A stretch of 64,000 bases of DNA from Prostheceraeus crozeri. Lineage: Eukaryota > Platyhelminthes > Polycladida > Euryleptidae. The stretch spans positions 186,001 to 250,000 of the forward strand of contig CAJQUW010004634.1 of assembly GCA_907163375.1 (NCBI GenBank), read 5' to 3'. A program made the translations under genes and the position numbers. Under the pieces are notes generated by a model. It did not search any database, was not told the origin of the DNA, and saw nothing but the letters and a program-made list of their open reading frames with translations. This document shows, in pieces, positions 57,182 through 64,000 of the stretch. How positions within the stretch are numbered: position 1 is the first letter of the stretch; each line of letters opens with the position of its first letter.

Positions 57182-58840
57182 CATGTACTCATTGAAGGAT
57201 GGAGCTCGATAACACTGCTCTACATACCGCAGAGCCGTACTTGTATAGTGCAACATCCGGAGCGGCAGAGGCCCGTATAAGTTAATACGTAAACAGGGTA
57301 TTGTTAAAAGGTCGAGATTCGTGACTGCTATTCGCAGAAATTCGGCACTGTGTAAACTTAATATTGAAAAATAATTGCTTTTCAACGATTCAATCAGATG
57401 GAGCACCAAAAGCTTTGAATTATTCAACGAATTATACACGAACTTGCGACTCCAGTCTAGACCTATCGCTCCAGCTACTGAGCTAAGACCTATGGCTAAG
57501 AAAATAATAAACCTAAATAATAAAATAATTAAAATAATTAAGAAAAAATTATTAATGAGACCTAATTACTAGGCCATTTCCAGGGTGCTCAAGGCTCAGA
57601 GAGCACCCTGATTTAAGATGCAGTAGACGCATTCATATATTGAAAACGAAAGCGATGGCCTCAAAAATAAAAAAGATAGTTCTCAATTGCGGCCTCGATT
57701 TGGATCCAAATTGCTGCTTGATGATGACAGCCTCCGAACAAAGTAAATGACCACAAAACTCTACAACAAAAATTGTGTCATTAATTTAAGACAGGATTTC
57801 CAGTTGATATCACGCGTCGACGAAAGGTTCACAAGAAAAGGAAAAAATAATTCAGCAATAAATGGAAAGAAAAGTTCTCATCAGAAGAGGAAAACAATTA
57901 ACAAATGCGAACCAAAAGTGAATGGACGAATGATGTGCATAGACATTCAGCAGTGTGGAAATCTTAATTTTCAAGGATGCAACAGTGCCCTTTATGATAA
58001 CCTTGATATTCATCTTCCTTTCCATTCCCACAACTGCGGTTGAAGCCTTAGTGAGCGGTCGTTCCATCTACAGTTTCAGTTGCTCGGACTTCACCATGGT
58101 TAAATTAGTGACTTTCATAATAATCGACATTACTATGGCATTACGAGTATTTGTAGTTTTTTTAAATATCCTTGAGAACACAGGCGGATATTTGGAGGAA
58201 GTAGCAATATACCATTTTGCGGAAATAAAGGGTCTGATACCAACAATCTCATATTTCATAAAACTGCTCGGTTATGACAAGAAACAATTACAAAAGAGAT
58301 TATAGATATCATAGTCTACTAAGTTGATAGTTTTAATCTAAGCAGTCATTAACAATTACGGAACTTGATTGTTGTGAATTTATTTATATTTCCTTTCATA
58401 TCTTGGACATCAATATGTGCTGTGCCAACGAAATAATTCGCGAAATTGAAAAATATTCATAAAGTAATCTTGAAAAGTTTGAAATAAATCGACAAGCCCT
58501 TATGTAGACACGCATGCTTCTAGTCACTTTAAAGGGACTTAAGTAGTTTCCGTGGAACAGTTATTAAATACTTGTCCAGACGATATTTGATCCATAAGTT
58601 GAGCTCTGAAAGTGCAATTGGAAGTCGGCAGGATTGGCATCTGGACTAAAAATTGCCAGTTCCCAGTGGGGAGAAATGACGCTGCAACTTCATTTCTAAT
58701 GTTTGCTTAAGACTGGCCGTGGAAATTCAATAATTATTTGTCGAAAATTAAGTAAATTTGTCTTGCATTTGCGCTACACCGCTTTTTGCATCGATCATCG
58801 CCTGCGTTTAACTTTTAAATCGTTCGTTACTTCCTGAATT
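57182..58840. other. No gene recognised between LINE-C and LINE-D
   Basis: Several short open stretches occur but none shows a domain or a splice pattern. A strong hairpin (57581-57610) is the only structured item seen. Confidence 0.4.
57581..57610. repeat. Perfect 10-bp stem hairpin
   Basis: CAGGGTGCTC, a 10-base loop, and GAGCACCCTG form a perfect inverted repeat. It does not match the histone mRNA stem-loop consensus. The CAGGGTG start resembles a hAT-type terminus, so it could be a remnant of a tiny palindromic element. Confidence 0.7.
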
Positions 58841-61745
58841 GTGCTGAGTCACAGTGTGTGTCATGAGGTCTGTCCACTGACTAGGATAAGCCTAGTCAGT
58901 GGGTCTGTCTCTCTCTTGGTTTGCCTCGTCCTCTGTTTTCCTCTCGTGGAGTTGCCAGAACCCAGGCTGCAATACTCGCGAGCTGAGCTACTAAGACACG
59001 ACGCACCCAAGACATCATCGCAAGTTCATTTCCATCCGCCCTACCTGTTTCCCCTTCTTATCTCTCTCAATGGCTCAGATCCAGATTTGACGCAATATCT
59101 GCCGACCGAGGAGTTGAAACTACGAACATCGCCTGCACAAACGTTCAATCCGATCAAGTGTCATTCAAGGAATCCCTCCATTTTCCCCAATGCTGGCGAG
59201 TCCCTCAAAAGGGCTAAACAACGCGTTTCTAAGCAAGTTCACATTCCTACTCCTTCCTTATTGCTATTCAATGCTAAGTCTCTCATGAACAAGACGAATG
59301 ACCTACATTTGCGAGTCTCTAAATATGACAATTTGCTGCTGTCACAGAAACATGGCTGGATAGTAGCATTGATGATTTAACTGTGAGTATTCCTGGTTAT
59401 AGCATCTTTCGTGCTGATCGCCAGCAGAATGCTGGTGGTGTAGCCCTATTTGTAAAATCAAGTCTCGATATTACAAATTTCAGTATTATTTCTTTGCCGG
59501 ATTTAAGATCTAATGTTGCCGCATTGCTCATTTTGATACTTTTATTGTCGTTATCTACCATCCGTACTGGGGTCAAGTTAAGGTTCATGCCTCTTATGAC
59601 CTTGAAAGGCATTTTTGATTCTCGCAATGAACCCCATCTCATTTTATGTGGTGATGTTGATGACCTGCGTCATAATTTGCCTGACTTTTTTGTATATAAC
59701 AACATGTCCCAGCTAGTTCAGGCTTCCACTCGGGACAATAACATTATTGACATTGTTGCTGCCACTCAACCTTCAAAATTCCTGTCCACCACTTTCCTTG
59801 CTTCTTGTGGTCGGTCTGACCACAAGGGCGTTCTCCTTAAACCCATGATTTCCAAACCCCGTTGAGACTACCAAGATTAAGGCTAGATCCTGTTCTCCCT
59901 CTTCCTTTGTAGCCTGTTGGCAAACTCTCGCAACCATTGATTGGTTCACCTCTTGTCTCAATTCTGATGACAATGATGAGGTTGTTCTCAAATTTGAGGA
60001 TATTCTGCGGTCTTGCTTTTACAAATATTTTCCTGCAAAAATTGTTAGGATGAGGAGCTGGGATCGTCCTTGGATCTCTCCTGCTTTGAAAGCCATCTCT
60101 GACGCTCGCGATGCTGCCTTGAATAAAGGTAACTATGGGAAGTACCTTGCTCTTTGAGAGAAAGGCACTTAATACCTTGCTTTTGAAAGGCACTTAATAG
60201 GCCAAAGTGAAACACTTCCAAATTCAATTCTGTTACCAATTCTGACAGATGGAAGGCTATTAAGCGTCAGTTGAACAAAAAGTCTCCTTCTTCTCTGATC
60301 GACCAAACTACTGTCACTTTCTTAAATGATCAATTCCATGCTTCTGCTTCCTTTCCCCCTGATGATATCCTTGATTTCTCAGAACACCGTGCTCATTCTA
60401 CTTGGTCTGGGGCGTCCATCACTGAGAGATTGGTCCATAAACTAGTGATGAAGAACAAAGCTAACTCCCACGGTCATGATGAATTACCTGGATAGTTCTT
60501 TCAGAACTTCTTCCTTCTGCTTGTTTCTCCCACTGCGATTATCTATAATCGTTGCTTAGAGAATGCCTATTTCCCAGAAAGTTGGAAGAGGACGAATGTC
60601 AAACCCATTCCGAAGGGTAGGAGCGAATTCAGAGCCATCTCCATTTTTCCCTTCCTTGGCAAAATCTTTGAACGGATTTTGCGGGATGTCATGTTATTAC
60701 CATCTTTGCGGAAAGAACTTGATCCCCGCCAGTTTGGCTACATCTCCAACGGCTTTGGTGGGTGCTCGAACGCACTGCTGTCTATTCGTCTCTCCATCCT
60801 TCAGCATCTGTCGCTTTCGACTTTCCTAAAGCGCTTGATACCCTTAGTCATAATTTGATTTTGAAATCCCTCTCCCAGAACTTTGACTGCCAACCCCATG
60901 TTGTTCGCTTGATTGCGAGTTTTTGATCTGATTGTGTACAGCGTGTGCACTCAGTGGAAACGCGTGACCAGAGGTGCTCGATAAGGTTCGGTGCTTGGTC
61001 CTACATTGTTCATTTTGATGATTGATTACTTACCAGAGTTCCGGAATGTTGAGTTTGTAGCTTTTGCAGATGACATCACAATGATTCATCTTATCACTGA
61101 AGACACTGTAGACACCTTCCAAGATTTTGTTGACGAGTTTGTTTCATGGTCTACTGGGAAAAAATTGTCTATCAATGTGCGAAAGACTAAGTCTATGACT
61201 GTTTCTCGTAAATGTGATTTCTTTGTTACTCCTCCGATCTCTGTGCACTCAAATGTTATTGACGAAGTCCAACATCTGAAAATTTTGGGTGTCACCTTTT
61301 CAATTTTTTCATAATTTGTCATGGCATGTTCATTTCCATAGTCTGTACAACAAGTGCTGTCGTTCACTTTCTTTAGTGAAACGTCTCAAATGTAATAATA
61401 ACAATGCAGTCATTTGGCAAGCCTACACAGGCCTCGCTTTTTGACATGTGGCATATGCTTGGTCCGTTTGTGTTGTTTAAAAAGCTTGAGAGGCTAGATC
61501 GTGTAGTGAGACGATGGACTCCCGACCTTAGGAAACCCTGTTTCGGTGATATGGTAAATAATATTTGTATTAAATTGATAAGAAATATTGTTAAAAATAG
61601 AGAAATGCATCACACCTCCAAATTTTTCATCGTGAGGGACTGTGACTCCTATATGTCTGTTCGTCATCAACGAATTTTGTTACCGCAGCAAAAAATACTT
61701 AAATGCTATAACAACTCCTTTGTGAAATTCTCCAGGTATTCCTAA
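58841..61745 (+). pseudogene. LINE-D, CR1/L2-like non-LTR retrotransposon relic
   Basis: The relic is decayed but nearly full-length in coding order. The N-terminal region carries 'LQYSRAELLRHDA' (about 58968-59007), like the 'YSRDELLxLR' words ahead of CR1-type endonucleases. The endonuclease follows: 'LLLFNAKSLMNKTNDLHLRV', 'SIPGYSIFRADRQQNAGGVA', 'LILCGDVDDLR' and 'CGRSDHKGVLL' (59260-59850). RT words then appear in shifting frames: 'FPESWKRTNVKPIPKG', 'RAISIFPFLGKIFERIL', 'DPRQFGYI', a 'FDFPKALDTLSHNLI'-like motif A, and 'EFVAFADDITMIH' (about 61045-61090). The C-terminal helices end near 61745. Many frame changes and stops, for example TAA at 59378-59380, TGA at 59863-59865 and TAG at 60493-60495, show it is long dead. 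Confidence 0.82.
58874..58902. repeat. Perfect 12-bp stem hairpin near the LINE-D start
   Basis: CCACTGACTAGG, loop ATAAG, CCTAGTCAGTGG. The stem is perfect while the surrounding LINE-D frame is decayed, so it may be a later addition or part of a small element. Confidence 0.75.
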
Positions 61746-63109
61746 AGTTGCTCGGGTTGTGTTGTGATACTTTTGAGTTGTTTTATTTCTCTTGATGCAC
61801 ACCCTGTCATATACCGCTCTATATACCCTGTCATATACCGACTGATAAAGCTTATTTTTCTTTCTTTCTTTGACGCCTCCTCCCACAGCGGTCTTGCTTG
61901 GTCTTCCATCAATATAGCTGGAAAAATACATTTTGTTCGCATTGAATTAGTATTGGCGCACAATAGGTTTCTATCTAAGACCGATCGTCGCGGGCAGAAG
62001 TTATGCTTTGAGTACATTATTTCTGCACTTGACGAAGGCTCGATTAACGGTTTTCCATTCCTCTGTGTGCTTCATTTTCTCCGATGTCTCAATAAATTCT
62101 CAAGCACCGAATTCATTTTCATCAAGTTATCTTCCCTTTCTTGCAGTAACAGTTTTCAAGCCGTATGTGATGGTCACCTGTCGGTTCATTCCTCTTTCTT
62201 CCCTTGCAATTTCAAACAAGCCTTAGACAGGCCTATGACATTTTCACGAACAGTCTGTGACTGATATTGTGTGACAGAAACGATTGTGAAATTAGTGAAA
62301 CATGCAATAGTTGTTGATTCGGTCCAATCACATAATTTTATCAAAAGGACAATAACCGTAAATCTTTACAAAGGGTATTGGCAAGGAACGTAGCAAAACG
62401 TAAATTGTCAGTCACAGGAAGCCATCATTCCTTAGGTACTGTTGTCATGGCCCTGCGTACAATATTGTTTTAAATTTGCATGGCCGCCCTACAACTTTGA
62501 TATGTGCCTATTGTCGGATTTCTATTATTCGATATCGATGCCAGCCTCTTCGCGAATTCCATTATCCATACCTCGAGATTCGGGCGACAGATGAAGTTGA
62601 TTTTTCTGCATATCTGGCATAAAATGTGTTCAATTTTTCCCAGCATCCACTTCTTAAGAATGCTTAAATTTCAAATTTATATGATGTCAGGTAGGAACCG
62701 TTTGTAAAAAGTGGGGAGCACATAGAATGGCATCCTTTAACGGAGTCACCGGCGACTTCCAAAACATAGATTTGAAAGGTTCACACGTGGTGATTTGACA
62801 CATAAGCACTGATGCTTTCAACACTAAGAACTATTGCTGCAACTTTTCTCTTTTGCCGAACCTGCTGCAAGATGTAAGACACTTTGATAGCCATGAAGCT
62901 TTGACTAGCTGATAATATAATGAGTATAAGCATAGCAATTATATATCATTAGTTTACGTATTTTTTATCCTGCAGAGCAGCATTTGATCCATTGAACTGC
63001 ACAGGTTCATTTAAATGCACAAATTACAAGACTTCATTTTTTCGCAGGACATCGTCCATTTTTTTCTGAGCAAGTTCATTTTAGTAACATTTTCGCAGTG
63101 CGAAAATTT
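61746..63109. other. No gene recognised (1.36 kb)
   Basis: AT-rich. A short imperfect duplication, CCCTGTCATATACCG, occurs at about 61802 and 61828. The open stretch 61764-62264 has no recognisable domain. Confidence 0.4.
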
Positions 63110-63420
63110 TCGCGGCTGGCCCGATCACTGGTGGCACACTTTAGACAACCCTAACTCCACGCCCATCGACACATCCGTGCCATTTATGAAAATCGCGTGT
63201 GCCACCCTCAGACACCCCAGCTGTCCACAGAATCCGCATAAATGGGGATTTCCCTCTGCAGCCAACACATTCCACCCATCCGTACATTTATGAAAATCGC
63301 TTATACCGCTCACATTAACTGACCAAATACACTTATTGGGAGCATGCCAGCTTGTGCCACCCCTCAGACAACCCCAAATGTCCGTAGAATCCGCAGAAAT
63401 GTGGATTTCCATATGCAAAT
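63110..63420 (+). repeat. Dispersed repeat copy 2, with an internal duplication
   Basis: The block TTTATGAAAATCGC is followed about 20 to 70 bases later by GTGCCACCCYTCAGACA, then CCGYAGAATCCGCA and ATTTCC. This order appears twice in tandem (about 63180-63260 and 63288-63410). The second copy matches 21690-21790 closely (ACCAAATACACTTATTGG). Family unknown. Confidence 0.6.
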
Positions 63421-63769
63421 CAGACGACTACTTTTTGAACTAGAGACCCGTTTGCATTAGTGCAAGGGGTGTGGAAGGGTTCTAGTCGTGGGAAGATTTC
63501 AAATAACATTGTATAACGCCTGTTAGGCATAACATAACTGCTTTCACATCACCCTTACAGTTCTTTATTTAGTATAATTTGTAAGGTCGATGTCTATACC
63601 AAAAAACACAAATACCACACAAGTCTTCACAAGCATGCAACAAAGTAGTATTGAAAAGAAATTACTCAAGATAGAATGAAAAAAATTACGAATTACAAAC
63701 TGCTTGAACTTATATTATCCTCAACAATAACAGATGATTTTGCAGAGGAAAAAGTTGATTTTTCTGGTT

Positions 63770-64000
63770 TCTAAAACGTGGATTGGCGTGGATCGGGACA
63801 TTGAAGGAGGCACGTCCTATAGGACATTGGGACAGTAAAGTAGATGTGCTAGGTTATTAGAAAAGCTTCGGTCCACCCATTCATACTGAGAACTTGTGTG
63901 TTTTTCAAGAGAATAAGTCGAAAAAAGTTGATTGGTTATTCTAGGTTCTTACGTGGATTGGCGTGGATCGGGGCATTGGAGGAGGGCAATTTGTCTTTGA
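63770..64000 (+). repeat. Direct repeat at window edge
   Basis: ACGTGGATTGGCGTGGATCG followed by GGRCATTG.AGGAGG occurs at about 63776 and again at about 63952, 176 bases apart, each preceded by a TTGATT/TTCTGG-type run. It may be the start of a tandem array that continues beyond the window. Confidence 0.65.

Noticed and set aside
57581-57610. Histone mRNA 3' stem-loop
   Set aside because: Stem sequence and 10-base loop do not match the 6-bp stem and 4-base loop consensus, and no histone gene is nearby.
61764-62264. 166-codon open frame downstream of LINE-D
   Set aside because: Composition is low in complexity and there is no domain; probably decayed 3' flank.
1-64000. LTR retrotransposons or retrovirus-like copies
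   Set aside because: No paired direct LTRs, primer-binding site or gag/protease/integrase words were seen; the reverse transcriptases present are LINE or Penelope type.

Overview
This window looks like a repeat-dense stretch of an invertebrate animal genome; the phylum cannot be fixed from the sequence. The evidence is GT/AG introns, AATAAA signals, metazoan-type LINEs, Penelope-like elements, hAT and Tc1/mariner transposons and a Polinton-type element. I recognise no ordinary host gene, rRNA or functional tRNA. Nearly everything that can be identified is a mobile element or satellite DNA, often nested.

Layout. (1) 1-5.03 kb: a hAT transposon (1247-4760) with an 8-bp target duplication, sitting in what looks like an older mariner-like transposase relic read on the minus strand. 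(2) 5.04-10.85 kb: an old LINE fragment (LINE-A) split by a C-rich I/Ingi-type LINE (LINE-B, 5766-10366) with a 12-bp target duplication; LINE-B carries EN, RT, RNase H and a 2A-like NPGP motif. (3) 11.3-12.6 kb: a decayed Tc1/mariner element. (4) 14.3-20.0 kb: a minus-strand Penelope-like element with a possible decayed hammerhead ribozyme, a minus-strand hAT relic, and a second, plus-strand Penelope-like element of another type. (5) 20.0-23.0 kb: no gene recognised. (6) 23483-52762: a 29.3-kb Polinton-type element, a broken fossil, inserted in a hAT fragment. It has a 6-bp target duplication (GTCTGC), AG...CT termini and long terminal inverted repeats of about 2.2-2.35 kb. Its parts are inward-facing TIR promoters, a series of small spliced leader exons, a protein-primed-type DNA polymerase B region, and a minus-strand minor-capsid-like fragment. 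About 17 kb of satellite DNA fills the rest of the interior. (7) 53.5-57.2 kb: a well-preserved two-ORF LINE (LINE-C) with a tRNA-like Pol III box A/B pair upstream and a possible -1 frameshift site joining ORF1 to ORF2. (8) 58.8-61.75 kb: a decayed CR1/L2-like LINE (LINE-D). (9) 61.75-64.0 kb: no gene; small repeats.

How the parts relate. The elements do not form a pathway; they are layers of insertion. The clearest order is mariner relic then hAT-1, LINE-A then LINE-B, and hAT-3 then Polinton. LINE-C is the only element whose reading frames look intact. The strongest targets for a second look are the satellite array inside the Polinton-type element, the spliced leader of its polymerase region, the LINE-C frameshift site, and a near-perfect 287-bp fold-back inside the satellite.
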